Assembly (NCBI GenBank): GCA_028571685.1 | Contig: CM053143.1 | Coordinates: 54,119,208-54,183,207 of the forward strand | Source: Heterohyrax brucei | Taxonomy: Eukaryota > Chordata > Mammalia > Hyracoidea > Procaviidae | Length of the DNA: 64,000 nucleotides | Reading direction: 5' to 3' | Shown here: positions 34,701 to 47,093 of the stretch, in pieces | Layout: each line of letters starts with the position of its first letter | Position numbering within the stretch: position 1 is the stretch's first letter | Notes under the pieces: model-generated | What the model was told of the DNA's origin: nothing | The model's input: only the letters and a program-made list of their open reading frames with translations | Database searches by the model: none | Made by a program: the position numbers and the translations under genes

Positions 34701-35575
34701 CCAAGAAAAAATAGGATTAACAATGGAAGTTTTAATACACAATGTAGACAAACTTCAAAATCTCACAAAGCACGGTCAACAGAAGAGAAAGTAGGTAAAT
34801 GGGAACTATTAAGAATCAAACACTTTTGCTCATCCAAAGACCGTATCAAAATAACTAAAAGACCAACTACAGAATGGGAAAAAATATTTGGCAACTATGT
34901 GTCAGACTCACGTCTGGTCTTTATAATCTATAAGGTACTATAAGATATCAATAAGAAAAGGCTAAATAATCCTAGTAAGTGATGGGCAAAGGAGATGAAC
35001 AGACAGATCTCTAAAGAGATCCAGCCAGCCAAAAAACACATGTGAAAATGCTCATGATCATTAGCTATTAAAGAAATTCAAATCAAAACTGCAGTGAGAT
35101 ACCATCTCACCCCAACATGGTTGGCCATTATCCAAAAATGCAAAACAACAAATGTTGGAGAGACTGTGGAGAAATTTGAACTCTCTTACATTGTTGGTGA
35201 GATTGTGAAATGGTCCAGTGGAAAGCAATCTGGGGCTTCCTTAAAAAGCTGGATCTAGATATAGCATTTGACCCCGTAATTCCACTGCTCAGAACATATC
35301 CTACAGAATCAAGGCCATTCACACCACCTGATACATGTGCCTGAATGTTTATTGCAGCACCGTCCACAATAGCAAAAAGATGGAATCAACCCAGATGTCC
35401 AACAACAGAGGAATGGATAGGTAAACTATGGGATATATACTCAGTGGGATACTATGTAATGATAAAGAACAACGATGATTGCAGGAAACATCACATAATC
35501 TGGTTTCCTTTTGAGGACATTATGTTGAGTGAAAGTATTCAATGGCAAAATGACAAATATTGTATGAAACCCCTA
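31765..35575 (+). pseudogene. L1-A ORF2 (endonuclease-reverse transcriptase), broken
   Basis: ORF2p nicks DNA and reverse-transcribes L1 RNA. Endonuclease domain about 31790-32540: GDFNTPLS is readable near 32235 but the first QETHL region is followed by stops (near 31925). A 33 bp SINE tail sits at 32121-32153. RT domain about 33100-33900: [13 protein letters not shown] near 33370, [13 protein letters not shown] near 33750 and an active-site segment SADDV near 33880 (usual FADD/YADD, so Phe to Ser). The C-terminal region runs to about 35575. Multiple stops make it non-functional. Frames on the opposite strand here (up to 156 codons) are shadows. Confidence 0.88.
32110..32164 (+). mobile_element. 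33 bp AfroSINE tail insertion with 11 bp target duplication
   Basis: AATACTAGAGC at 32110-32120 is repeated exactly at 32154-32164. Between them lie 33 bases (32121-32153) that read as the SINE 3' end ('atgagtcggatccgactcga' then 'tggcacttggct'). Removing one copy and the insert restores the L1 reading 'cccaatactagagcacctaa', as in L1-B's ORF2. This is a minimal 5'-truncated retroposition. Confidence 0.92.
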
Positions 35576-35633
35576 TGATAAGAACTTAAAAACAGACTCA
35601 TGTATAGAAGAAAAGGCTCTTTGACAGCTACAA

Positions 35634-35658
35634 GGGTGGGAGGGAGGGAGGGAAAGGG
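35634..35658 (+). repeat. G-run array in L1 3'UTR
   Basis: Six GGG runs with one- or three-base spacers (35634-36, 38-40, 42-44, 46-48, 50-52, 56-58). This is the polypurine tract typical of L1 3'UTRs and is able in principle to form a G-quadruplex. Confidence 0.85.
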
Positions 35659-36561
35659 CTGGTTATAGATTAGTTAATAGAAATTTGGTTGGTTAAAATC
35701 AGTGACAGCATACATTAGAAAGAAGATTAATTTAGCTGGACTTCAACATAACGGGAAAAGTCCTCCAATCTTAACCCAATATTGCAAGGACAGAGTAGCA
35801 GCAGTGGGAGTCTGGGTCCCATGTTCTCAGGGGACATTGAGACAACTGGCATAACTAGTGTATTGCTAAGAGAATCTTCTGCACCCCATATTAGTGAGTG
35901 GCATCTGGGGTCTTAAAAGCTAGCAAGCTACCATCTGAGGCACACCAAATTGTCCCAGCTCAGCAGGAACAGTCTATCACCAAGGACCAAAACGACATGG
36001 GGAAAGAGAACCCAGAAGACAGAGAGACCGACTTGAGTGGGTGACTGCATTGACATGTGACTAGAGGAATCAGTTAGTGCCTGACTGTCATCAGTGGCAG
36101 CTGTAATGGTGCTAAATTGAGTCTCAGTGGTAACACGAGAATAAATAGGGATACATCCAGAGTGCTCCACTAAAAGACAGCAATTGATGGTCCAGGGGCC
36201 CCAGGATTTCCCTGGGAGCATGGCCCCTGGTCCTGATGCTACTCCTGATTGTAAATCATTACTGAAGTCAACTCTTCGGGCAGGAATGGATTAGACTCAG
36301 TGACACAGAGTGACCATACTGTGTGTGCCCTTTATGATTCTGTGCATCTACAGGATGCCGTCTTGCTGGCCTCTTACTGGAGTGTTGGGAGAGGGTAGAG
36401 AGAAGGAGCCAGGAGATTGTTAGGAGGATAAGACATGTATAGAATGGATGGGGGGGTGTATGCTGTCGCTGGGCAGGGAGAGTACTGGAAGCTGCACATA
36501 GACGGGCATGCAAATTTACATTGGATTGTATACTTTCACTCAATCACAATCAATTAAAAAT

Positions 36562-36680
36562 AAAATCATGATCTGTATAACAGTGAAGTGAGTAGCGTCT
36601 AGGGTAAGTAGTGAGCATCTAAGACACAAGATGGGTCTCTACTACACACACACGAAAGAAAACTTTGACACATTGTGGAA
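36562..36680 (+). mobile_element. Right half of the L1 3'UTR that L1-A entered
   Basis: It starts with the second copy of the target duplication and continues the 3'UTR ('gagtagcgtctagggtaagt'). It fades by about 36680. Confidence 0.5.
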
Positions 36681-37734
36681 AAAAAATAAATGGTTTAAAA
36701 TAAAATGGTTTAAACAAATGCCTTAGTAGCTGTGTGCATAGTTCAAGGTAGAAAAAGGATGTAGAAGGGAGGGAATGAAAAAAAAAGTAGGTTATTTTTG
36801 TCTATCAATTTGTCTTCCGTTCTACTTTCCTGTGGAATTCTGATTGACTCAAAGGAAGGGAGACCAAGTAAAATAAAAAAGATTTTTTTTTTTTGAATTA
36901 TTTGTTAGAGTGGACTGAATACTCCCCAACCAGTCTAACCTCAAATGAATTAGCAGTTTTTAATTACATAGGAAATAAATGAAAAGGGATTTGCTATACA
37001 TCACAGAACGGTCTGGAAAACTAGAAAAATAGATTCTAAGAAGAGAACTCAAAAATGATTCCAAAAGCCACGCCACAGAACTGACTTGCCAAGGGAGTGA
37101 CTTCCTCTGCCAGATTCTGGAAGTTGCCAACACAACTTCAGCCCTGAAAGTCATGAGACATCTGTCATCCCTCAGGCCAAGAAACTTGGGTACCCTTGTT
37201 CTTTCTCTATTCCAAGTTAATTTATTTTGAAATAAATGCCTCACATGATTTTCCCAAGCTAAGTGACATCTGGAATTGTGGTTTCAAGGACTTTTGAGAA
37301 GGGACACTTTTTTGTCTTCTAGTCTCTGAAATTTTGAAGGTACAGTAGAAAGAAGCTAGGAAAAGTACAACTGACCCTCCCCATAGTATCCATTACATAA
37401 TTTCTCTCTCATGCTCTCTCTCACATACATACACATCTAAAAACTGTGAGACTCTGGAAACGCAAAGGAACATAACTTTTTATTCAATATGACAGATACA
37501 GTACGCACCAGAGTAAAAGAATTTCCCCACGTGTTAGTGTGGAATAACAACAACCTATTTATCACTGAGGAGAATGAAGATGACTTAGCATTAGTGCTTG
37601 CATCAGTATGGAGTTGTATGAGTGCTCTTAGTTGTGTTGAAAGTAAAGTATTATTGGCAACTGTGGTGGCTCTCATCAAATTCAAGAGCAACTTAAGGCA
37701 AATGTATTTAGTTATGTGATTTTCAAGAGCAGAT
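36681..37734. other. Mostly unannotated; overlapping open frames
   Basis: No repeat recognised. At 37437-37751 both strands are open (104 codons minus, 76 codons plus at 37489-37719). Neither product is familiar and overlapping frames on both strands argue for chance. The right end abuts an RTE. Confidence 0.4.
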
Positions 37735-38153
37735 ACGCTGTTTTCAATCACCTCCTATGCATGTGAAAGCTGGACAATGAATAAAGAACACTGAAGAAAA
37801 ATTGATTACTTTGAATTGTGTTGCTGGAGAAGAATATTGAGTATAGTATGAACTTCCAAAAGAGTGAACAAATCTGTTTCGGAAAAAGTGCAAACACAAT
37901 GTTCCTTAGAAGCAATGATAGCAAGACTACATCTCACATATTTTGGATATGTTGTCAGGAGTGGTTAAGAGACATCATGCGTGGTAAAGTGGGAGTCAGC
38001 AAAAAAGACAATGAGACGAGTTGACACAGTAGCTACAACAATAGGCACAAGCATAACAGTGAGGATGGTGTGGGAATGGGCTGTGTTTCACTCTGTTATG
38101 CATAGGGTCCCTATAAGTCAGAGCTGTTATATGGCTTCTAACAACAACAACAT
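37735..38153 (+). mobile_element. RTE-clade LINE 3' end (plus)
   Basis: The C-terminal coding part is readable in blocks: 'tcctatgcatgtgaaagctg', 'gaagaatattgagtatagta' and 'ttggatatgttgtcaggagt', then the 3' terminus '(a)acaacaacatagc'. It is 5'-truncated and frameshifted. The sense counterpart to 1-455 and 16943-17295. Confidence 0.85.
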
Positions 38154-39350
38154 AGCAAATATCAGTCACAGAAGGTTAAAATAGCTTGCTTTCAAGCACA
38201 TGTACGGTAATCATTGAGGAGTCCCACAATACATAAAAAGAGGAAATAATAAGTGGAGCCACTACATTAGTGGGTGAAGATCAGACAAGGAAAAAACTGC
38301 TAGTTATTGAGGACTTGACCTCATTTACTCCATACATTTGAGGTTGTGTATCTCAATTTTCATTTCCTTTCTTGAGAGAGGGAAAGAACCTGCAAATATC
38401 AAGTTCTCTCAACAAGGATTTTTTGGAATCCTAGGGTTAAATAAAAGGTCAGCAGGCATTCCATGGAAGAGCGAAGCGAAAGCGAAGTGCCGTATAAGAA
38501 AAAACAAGAGCGACATTTTCGTTCTAAAGAAAGAATCATGCATATTACACTGCTGCTCCTCTGCAACCTTGTTTGGTTTTAAATATTGCATAATACGGAT
38601 TATATTGGTTTCCATTAATGAATTTTGTTTAGTTATTCAGTACTTGACAGCACTTGGCTTTTTGGCTTGGCTATACCTTTCTGTTTGATGTTCTATTAGT
38701 GTTTACACTTTGTTTTTCAGTAGTGATTTTTTAAGACAAAATGAGAAATGAGAGATAAAAGAAATATTGTGAGTCTAGGCCTATGGACAAATCTGATAAG
38801 AAAAATAGTTTTCTGAGCCATTTCACTGCGTTAGTACAACAAAGGACACAAAATAAATTTGTCTTCATAAAGGCTAATTCCCAATGTTTCCAATATGTGT
38901 TAGCAATTCAAATTTTCCTGTCCTGTTAGGCGGTGCTTGTGATAAGTAACTTACAAATGAAGAAATGACTCCAGAAACATAGAAAACAAGCAAGTTCAAA
39001 TCTCAATCTTTCACAAGCAAAGCTGTTGATTATTTTAAATGACTATTGGAGTCTCAAATCAAACTGAATAAAGTTTTTTTAAACAAACAAAAAATGCCAA
39101 TGGAAAGGCTAAAGAAGTCCAGAGAAGAAAATGTCTCATAATTGATGAATACCTAATGAGAGCAAGTAAAACCATGGTGACTGACACGCTAGGAAAAGGT
39201 GCAATACAACAAAATAGAAAGATTTCATCTCCCAAGAGCATAAAATGAACAGAATTCTGTAATACTTCTAAAATTTTAAAGTGATAATAAAATTCAAGAA
39301 AACTTTTTCCTGGTGTGAAAAGCCAGCTGAAATAATGACTAACATATGTT
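38154..39350. other. No recognisable feature
   Basis: A 116-codon plus frame (38338-38688) has hydrophobic ends and Cys-rich middle but no recognised motif. Its antisense is also open (68 codons). I do not call it a gene. Confidence 0.4.
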
Positions 39351-39504
39351 AGGAAACCCTGGTCATATAGTGGGTTAAGTGCTATATCTGCTAACCAAAA
39401 GGTCAGCAGTTCAAGTCTGCCAGTTGCTCCTTTGAAACTGTGGGGCTGTTATACTCTGACCTCTAGAGTCGTTATGAGGCAGACCCAGCTCAACGACAAT
39501 GGTT
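39351..39504 (+). mobile_element. AfroSINE
   Basis: Sense copy: 'aggaaaccctggtcatatag', 'gctatatctgctaaccaaaa' and 'cgttatgaggcagacccagc'. Confidence 0.9.
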
Positions 39505-39587
39505 GGAACAAATGATAAAGTATGGTCTTTGTATCTGGAAATAAAGATGTTTGCCGTTAACTGGGTTTCCTGACTGGTATTAATCAT

Positions 39588-39770
39588 TAATGGTTAACAT
39601 ATCAGCTGTTAACTGAAAGGTTGGAGGTTTAAGTCCACTCAAAAACACATCCAAAGAAAGCACTGGAATATGGTTCCAAAGAACCAGCTACTGAATGCCT
39701 ATGGAGCACAGTTCTACTCTGACCCACATGGAGTCACCATGAATTGCAGTCCACTCCATGGCAACTAGCC
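39588..39770 (+). mobile_element. AfroSINE (long variant)
   Basis: Sense copy: 'gctgttaactgaaaggttgg', 'ggttccaaagaaccagctac' and 'cacatggagtcaccatgaat'. Same internal layout as 7470-7620. Confidence 0.8.
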
Positions 39771-39910
39771 AGCATTTCTACAGATGATGCCCCATCGATA
39801 ATTGCTTTTCTGAGTGGTTTCTTTTCTCTTGCACAAAGAAATTAAGAAAGTAAACACTTATATCATCATAACACACTGCTTGTTTTCATAGATAGATGCT
39901 AGTATAAAAA

Positions 39911-40078
39911 CAGGAGCCCTGGTGGTATGGTAGTTAATAGTTTCACTGCTAGCCAAAAGGTCTTCAGTTCAACTCTACCACTTGCCCCTTGGAAAACCTA
40001 TGGGGCACTTCTACTCTGTCTCTGTCCTACAGAGTTGTTCAGAGTAGGAATTGAGCTGAGAGCAAGTAATTTTTTTTT
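39911..40078 (+). mobile_element. AfroSINE
   Basis: Sense copy with a well-kept head 'caggagccctggtggtatgg' and 'ccccttggaaaacctatggg'; the tail is degraded. Confidence 0.88.
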
Positions 40079-41114
40079 ATGTAAAAAATAATTCTCAGGA
40101 ACGGAATGAAAAATTTCTTGAGGAAATTTCAAAAATAGTTTTAAAATAAAGAAACAAAGATTAGTTCACTCAAAAATGTTAAAAAGAAATATGTGAAAAC
40201 TGGGACAAAAAGCAAATTCTCTGCAGTGTGCTGAATTTTGATTGCTTAGACATGAAAGAGTTCAAAATAGGGTATTTGAGCTGAAAGGTGAATTGGGGGA
40301 ATTCTTTCAAGAAAATAGATCACCTTTTAATGAGTATTTTAAACATAAGGCTTGGCTCCAGAGATTAGCTTACCTGTTATACATTTTTCATTATATTAAC
40401 CAATTGAACAAGAATCTGTAGAATATGTTTTGCTTTCAGACTACAATACTTTTGGCATTAAAAGAAATTGCTTCTGTGGAAAATTCATCTTGCAAAGTGA
40501 CACACTGAAGTGTTTCCATAGCTACTTGAGTTTGAGAAGGAGGAAGAATATCAGAATGTCCTAAGTCTTAGTTAAAAAATGCTTGATGCAAATTGAAGTG
40601 TATTCCCCTACTTTTCAACACAAGTGTATGACTGAGTGAGGCATCTTTTATCTAAATCTTCTGCTCAATCTTATAATTTGACTTTAGCAAAGAGGAAAAA
40701 CTTTACGAGCTATAGACTAATCACTCACTAAAGATAAGATTTTTCTGATCTTCCCTGAGACTGTATCTGAGTTTCTGTGAAAAATAGTATATCACCATTA
40801 ATAGAAAAAAAGATAATTATTTTGATGCAGCTGTCTACATCTTATCAGTGAAGATTTTTTATCAAGCATCATGAACAAAAACATAAATCACCTCATTTCA
40901 GCTGAAATTAAATCTATGTGTGTTTAGCTCAACTGTGAACACAATGGAATGTACAAAAAGAAAGGACATGTTTCACAATAAAGACATAAATTTCATTTTT
41001 TACATTTATTTTCATAAATGTTTTTAAAACTACATAGTCCTACAACAGAATATATATATATATATAATAATTTTGTAACTTCTACTTCTCCACTTGAGCT
41101 TGAAAATATCAGTA
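40079..41114. other. No recognisable feature
   Basis: AT-rich sequence; a short TA run at 41051-41069. No repeat family or coding signal. Confidence 0.5.
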
Positions 41115-42242
41115 TAGAGGTGATCAAGCTAACATGGTGGAGTAGCCAGATCTGCCCTATGATCCCTCTAACAACAAAAACTGAAAAAACAATTTAACAG
41201 TTTAAATAGGAAGTTGTAGAAGCCCTTGGCTGGCTAGAAGCCCTGAACACGGGGTAGGGGAAAAGCCAGGAGAATGAGCTGGCCAATTAAGAGATTTTAA
41301 AGAGAGTGCAGAATTGCTCAGACAGGACAGGACAGGCTGCCAGGAGATCACACTCCAAAGGAAGTCCCTTCTGTGCCAGTACTAAGGAACACTGCTGTAT
41401 TTAGACAGCCTATTTCTCAGTGGAGAAGACAAACTTTGGGAACACACACCTACAGAACTGCAGCATTCATCCATCTGAACTCCAAAAGATAAGGAAACAT
41501 GGACATGTGTGACTCAAAATTCTTTCTTCAGGGTACAAACACTCTCCTTCTCCTTGGTACTATCCACATTTTCTGTGCTATTCTGGATGCACAATTCTGA
41601 TGCAGTACCTGAAGAGGCACCACTGAATTTGGAACTGAAAGAAGAAACAGATGGTTTCCCCACACCCAGATCTGTCATTCACTTACATTTCTCAGTGACG
41701 GATTTTTCCTTTTCTGAGTGTACAAGTGTCAAAATCTTGTTTTTCACAGCTAATAACCTGAATCTACACAAATCAACATTCCCCCACAGACACTGCATAT
41801 TTGAGGGCCAGCTGACTGGGCACCTGGAGTGAAAGCACACAAGAAAAGTAAATTAACGTTGCAGCATCCATTCCTAGCAACAGTTCTAATGATCCAGTGA
41901 CAGCATTTCTGAATTTCTATTGCTCCAATGAACAAAACAGCACAGTAGACTACTCTAATTGGACAGTCTAAAAATTAATATACATAAATATGTATGTATA
42001 TATGTATATATATATCACACAGCACAGAATACAATAAATGAAATAAAATAAAATAATTCTTTGATGGCTCAAAGGGAACAGTATATTTCAAATAATTTAA
42101 AGAAGCAGACCATCTTGGCTTCAGAAAATTCTCCAAAGATAAAAAAATTGCCAGTCCAAGGAGAATTCCATTACCAGAAGTAGAATGTAAAAGCATACTT
42201 TACAGAACACTGACAGACATTACAAAATAAATAAATAAACAA

Positions 42243-42375
42243 ACCCAGTGCCACTGAGTCAATACTGACTCATAGCAACCCTATCGGACAGAGTAGAACT
42301 GCTCCATAGTGTTTCCAAGGAGCATGTGGTAGACTTGAACTGTTGACCTTTTGGATAGTGGCTGTTGTACTTACC
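42243..42375 (-). mobile_element. AfroSINE in L1-C ORF1
   Basis: Antisense: 'aatactgactcatagcaacc', 'gtagaactgctccatagtgt' and 'gaactgttgaccttttgg'. Confidence 0.88.
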
Positions 42376-42376
42376 C

Positions 42377-42449
42377 AGTAGTGGTTAAGCACTACAGCTG
42401 CTAAACAAATGGTCAGCAGTTCCAATCTGCCAGTCACTGCTTGGAAACT
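42377..42449 (+). mobile_element. AfroSINE 5' part, head-to-head with the previous copy
   Basis: Sense: 'gtagtggttaagcactacag', 'ctgctaaacaaatggtcagc' and 'cactgcttggaaac'. The 3' half is absent. It joins the minus copy at its head. Confidence 0.8.
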
Positions 42450-43649
42450 GACAGACACTTGTAAGAAATTAAATGTATTGCGATGTGACACACTTAAAAA
42501 TTAAACAGACTGCAAGAAATAATTGAGCAACAACAATCTGAAATTCACCAGATTAATAACAAAATTACAGAATTAAACAATTCAACAGAAAGTCAAAGAA
42601 GTAGAATTGAAGGAATCAATGAAAAATTAGTAAGACTGAAGGTAAAGCAACTGACACTGACTTATCTGAGGAAAAATCAACAAAAGATTTTAAAACAACA
42701 AAAAATCACTGAGAATTATGTGAGGTTCTATCAAGAGAAATAATTTAAGACTGATTGGAGTTACATAACAGGGGGATATCAGAAAATACAGAGAGAATTG
42801 CTGAAGATATGTTAACAGAAAACTTTCCTGGTATCATGAAAGACAAAAAGGTATCAACCCCAGATGGTCACTGAACTCCACACAAGGTAGATCCCAAAAG
42901 AAAGACACTAAGATATAGTACCATCAAAGTCTACAAAATGAAAGATAAGAGATTCTTTTAAATACAGCAAAACTTAAACAAAAAATCACATGCAAAGGTG
43001 AGTCATTGCTAATAACCTCCAATTACTCAGCTGAAGTGATGTTGGCAAGAAGGCAATGGCAAGACTATACAAAACCTTGAAGGAAAAGAAACTGCCAACC
43101 AAGAATTATATATACTGTAAAATTATCTTTTAAATATGACAGCAAAATTAGGACATTCGCAGATAAACAGAAGCTTAGAGATTTGCAAAAACCAAACCAA
43201 AATTAAAAGAAACACTTAAGAAGCTCTTCAATTAGAAAATCAGTAGCATCAGACATATACTTATGTACACATGGCAAGACAGAGTATCCAGATAGCAACA
43301 TGAAAAGCGAATCTACAAAAATAAATCAAATCTAAAATATTAAAAACAATGAAACAGATCTCAGCATGTAAATGATGACAATATTATGCCATAAGAGGAA
43401 CAAATAATGTATTCACAGACCTTTCAGATGGAGAGGAAGTTAAGGTAGTACAAAGAAATTAAAGGCTGGTTTAAACTTAGAACTTTAGGAGTGATATAAA
43501 AGGAACCACAAAGAAAATTAACAATCCTACACATCAAAACAAGAAACAAAATCAAGAAGTCTCAGTAGATACAAATGAAGAATAATGAAATGAATGACAA
43601 GAATTCACATAAAGAAAATTGACTCAGTGGAAAAAGAATCTTGTCAACA

Positions 43650-46580
43650 ACTCTCAAAAACTCATCAGAATGACAGCACTAAATTTATACATACAAGAAT
43701 TACACTAAATTGAAATAGGTTAAAAGCACCAATAAAAAGACAAAGAGTAGTAGTATGGTTAAAAAAATGTTATTGATCTATATGCCTACAACAGAAACAT
43801 CTCAGACTCAAAGATATAAACAAACTGAAACTTAAAAGATGGAAAATATATACCAAGTTAGTGACACTTTAAAAGGAGCAGTATTAGCCATACTAGTTTC
43901 AGATAAAATTGACTTTAAATTCCACCACAATGGACAAGGAAGTTCACTATATGTTGCTTAAAGGGTCAGTACATCAGGAGGCCACAACCATTTAAATATT
44001 CATACACCTGACAACAGAGTTCCTAAATATGTCAAATGAACTATACCATCATTGAAACATGAGATAGACAGCTCCAAAAAATTTTAGGAGACTTCATGAG
44101 GGATAGAACATTCAGACAGAAGCTCAAAAGGGTTACAAATCAAACACAAAGAAATTGAATAACATCTTGCTCAAAACTGCTGGGTTGTAGAGGACATCAA
44201 TTAAACAAATTCGTAGAGTCAGATGAGAATGAAAACATGTCCTACCAAAACCTATGGGATACAGCAAAAGCAATGTTCAGAGCTCAGTTTATCTCAATAA
44301 ACACACACATTTAAAAAGAAAGGGCCTAAGTCGATGAATTAACCACACAACTTAAACAAGTGGAAAGGCAGCAATGAAAATACTGCTCAAGTTCCAGAGA
44401 AAGACGACTAATCAAAATCAGAGCAGAAACAAATGAATTAGAAGCTAGAAAACTAATTGAAAGAGTTAACAATACTAAAAGCTAGTATTTTAAAAATCAG
44501 CAAAATCCCTGATACAGACAAAAGAAAAACAAGAGAGGTAACAAATAATTTGAATAAGAAGTGTGATGGGCAATATCACAACAGACCTAACTGAAATCTA
44601 AGAAACAAAACAAAAACAATTTGTAACAGAGTATTAAAAAAAAATTGTACCATAACAAATTTGAAAACCTACAGGGAATGAACAAATTTCTGGAGGCATA
44701 CTGCCTACCAAAATGAACACAATCAAAAGCATAGCAATTTAGTAAATTAATCACAAAAGAAGATAATTGAAAAGGAAATTGAAAAACTCCAAACTGGCAA
44801 AGTCCTGTCCCAGATAACTCCACTGGAGAATTCTACCAAATTTTTAAAGATGATCTGACAACACTACTACCAAGCGTGTTTTATAGCAAAGGAGGAAATG
44901 CTTCCAAACTCATTCTGTGAAGTTAGCATAAGCTTGATACCAAAACACAATAAAGATAGCATATAAAAGGAAATACCAGTATCTCTCATGGTCTTAGATA
45001 CAAATATCCTCAAAAAAATTCTAGTCAATAGAATTCAGTAATATATGCTAGAATAAAAATAATAATTCACTGTGACTGAGTAGGATTCATACTAAGGATG
45101 CAGGGATGGTTCAACATTAGAAAAACAATGTAATCAATTCTATAAAGAAGACAAAGGTAAGAATCACTTGATTTTATCAATTGATGCAGAAAGGGCATTT
45201 GACAACGTCCAACCTCAGTCCTGTTAAAAAACTCCACAAAATAGGAGTGGAAGGGAAATTCCTCAACATAATTCAAGCATTATTGAAGAAGAACAAAGTG
45301 GCAGGCCTCACACTACCTGAGTTTAGAACCTATTACATTGCCACAGTAGTTAAAATAGCCTGATACTGATACAGAAACAGATACATAAATCAATGGAACA
45401 GATTAGAGAATCCAAATATAATTCCATCCATGTTTGAGCAGCTGATATTTGACAAAGCCCCAAAGTCCATGAACTGAGGAAAATAGGGCTTTACAAGAAG
45501 TGGTGTTGGCAAAACCAGATAGTCATCCTCAAAAAAATGAAATAAGATCTATGTTTCACCCTAGGTACAAAAACTGACTCAAAATGAATCAAAGGCCTAA
45601 ATGTAAAATCTGAAATCATAAAGATCATAGAAGAAAAAATAGGAACAGCATTAGGAACCTAATATGCAGCGTAAACAGACTACAGAATATTACGAACAAT
45701 GCACCAACACTAGAAGGTAAAATAGATAAATGAGAGTTTCTAAAAATCAAACACTGATGCTCATCCAAAGACTTAACTGAGAGTAAAAAGACTGTCTACA
45801 GATTGGGCATGGGGTGGGGTGGGAATCGGCGACCATGACCCTGGCAACTAATTTCCATAATCTACAAGGTATTTCAAATCTCAATAAGAAAAAGATAAAT
45901 AACTCAGTGAAAAAATGGGCAAAAGATATGAACAGGCACTTCACCAAAGAAGATGCAAGTATCTACATGAGGAAATGCTCATGCAGAATTTTAGCCATTA
46001 GAGAAATCCAAATCAAAACTACGACGAGATACCATCTAACCCCTACGACAACAATAAAAGTAAACCCATTGCTTTCATGTCAATTCTAACTCATAGCGAC
46101 ACTATAGAACAAAGTAAAACTGCCACATATAGTTTCCAAGGAGTATCTGATGGATTTGAACTGCCAACCTTTTGGTTAACAGCTATAGTACTTTTGACTA
46201 TGCCACCAGGGTTTCCAACCAAAAAAATCACATAACAACAAACACTGGAGAAGTTGTGTAGAAACCAGAACACTTCTACACTGCTAGTTGGAAGGTAAAA
46301 TGGTACAACCACTTTGGAAATTGATTTGGCACTTTCTTAAAAATCTAGAAATAGTCATACCATATGATGCAGGAATCTCACTGCTTGGAATACATCCTAA
46401 AGATATAAGGACTGCCACATAAACAGATACATACACATGAATGTTTATGGGTGATCTGTCCACAATAATAAAAATTTGAAATCATCCTAGGTACCCACCA
46501 ACAGATAGAATGGATAAACAAATTCTGGTATATTCATGCAATGTGGTACTATGCAAAGATAACAAACAACAATGATCTGG
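43650..46580 (+). pseudogene. L1-C ORF2, broken and internally deleted
   Basis: The endonuclease start is near 43660-43830 ('tgacagcactaaatttatac', 'caacagaaacatctcagact'), the linker at 44170-44350, RT fingers at 44760-45215 ('tggttcaacattagaaaaac', 'caattgatgcagaaagggca'). At about 45285 the sequence jumps to the C-terminal 'ggcctcacactacctgagtt' block, so the catalytic palm is missing. It continues to 46580, where a provirus interrupts it. Confidence 0.75.
46061..46217 (-). mobile_element. AfroSINE in L1-C ORF2
   Basis: Antisense full-length copy: 'caattctaactcatagcgac', 'gtttccaaggagtatctgat' and 'ctatgccaccagggtttcc'. Confidence 0.92.
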
Positions 46581-46582
46581 GG

Positions 46583-47080
46583 CATTTAAGTCAGCTCGTG
46601 TTGCTGTAACAGAAATACCAGAGTGGATGACCTTAACAAAGGAAAGGTTATTCTTACACAGTCGAGATGTCTGCTCTTGGGGAAGACTTTTCCCCTTGTT
46701 GGCTCTGGAGAAAAGCCCACTACTACATCAGTCTTTGTCCAGGGAGCATCTTGGCACAGGAACCTCAGATGTGAAGGACACACTCTTCTGCCAGTACTGC
46801 TTTCTTGATGGTGTGAGGTTTCCAACTCTCTGCTAGCTTCCCTCTCCATTTATCTCTAGTAGGATGAAAGGATTAAGTTAGTGCAAGCCATACTTCAGGG
46901 AACCTCACTTACAGTGGAGCACGGAGGTAATCCTATGAAGGGATTTACAGTCCCACCCTAATCCTTTAACACACAGCATAGGAAAACCACAGAATGGAGG
47001 ACAATCGTAGAATACAGGAAATCATGGCCCAGCCACATGGCTACACATATTTTGCAGGGAACACAATTCAATCCATGACA
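46583..47080 (-). repeat. 3' LTR of the MaLR-type element
   Basis: Begins (plus coordinates) 'catttaagtcagctcgtgtt' and ends 'attcaatccatgaca'. The antisense poly(A) region lies near 46640. It is 498 bp against 528 bp for its partner; the differences include a 'gaggtgggg' expansion in the partner. Confidence 0.92.
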
Positions 47081-47093
47081 TCCCACCCTTTGG
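47081..47093 (-). promoter_or_regulatory. Polypurine tract of the MaLR-type element
   Basis: In sense the sequence is CCAAAGGGTGGGA, directly next to the 3' LTR start (TGTCATGG). This is the expected place for plus-strand priming in reverse transcription. Confidence 0.75.

Larger units (their letters stand above)
29354..36561 (+). mobile_element. Full-length L1 (L1-A), about 7.2 kb, ORFs broken
   Basis: A complete L1: 5'UTR 29354-30394, ORF1 about 30395-31330, ORF2 about 31765-35575, 3'UTR to an A-rich end at 36550-36561. The 5' end 'gcagaatcaagatggtggac' aligns with the YY1-type start of L1-B ('gagtcaagatggcag' in sense). The flanking duplication AAAATCGTGAT (29343-29353) and AAAATCATGAT (36562-36572) differs at one base, so it is fairly recent but not new. 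All ORFs have stops or frameshifts, so it cannot move on its own. A 33 bp SINE tail is inserted in ORF2. Confidence 0.92.
42110..43245 (+). pseudogene. L1-C ORF1, broken
   Basis: The coiled-coil coding part ('aatctgaaattcaccagatt' near 42535) and the RRM-like part ('ggttctatcaagagaaataa' near 42725, 'ctgattggagttacata') are in L1 ORF1 order and end with the C-terminal domain near 43200. Two AfroSINE pieces at 42243-42449 interrupt the N-terminal part. Many stops. Confidence 0.7.

Noticed and set aside
37437-37751. 104-codon minus frame over a 76-codon plus frame
   Set aside because: Both strands open over the same bases, no recognised motif, and it runs into RTE sequence.
38338-38688. 116-codon plus frame
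   Set aside because: No motif, hydrophobic ends and an open antisense; insufficient to call a gene.
41509-41832. 107-codon plus frame
   Set aside because: It lies in the L1-C 5'UTR; no known L1 protein is encoded there on this strand and no homologue is recognised.
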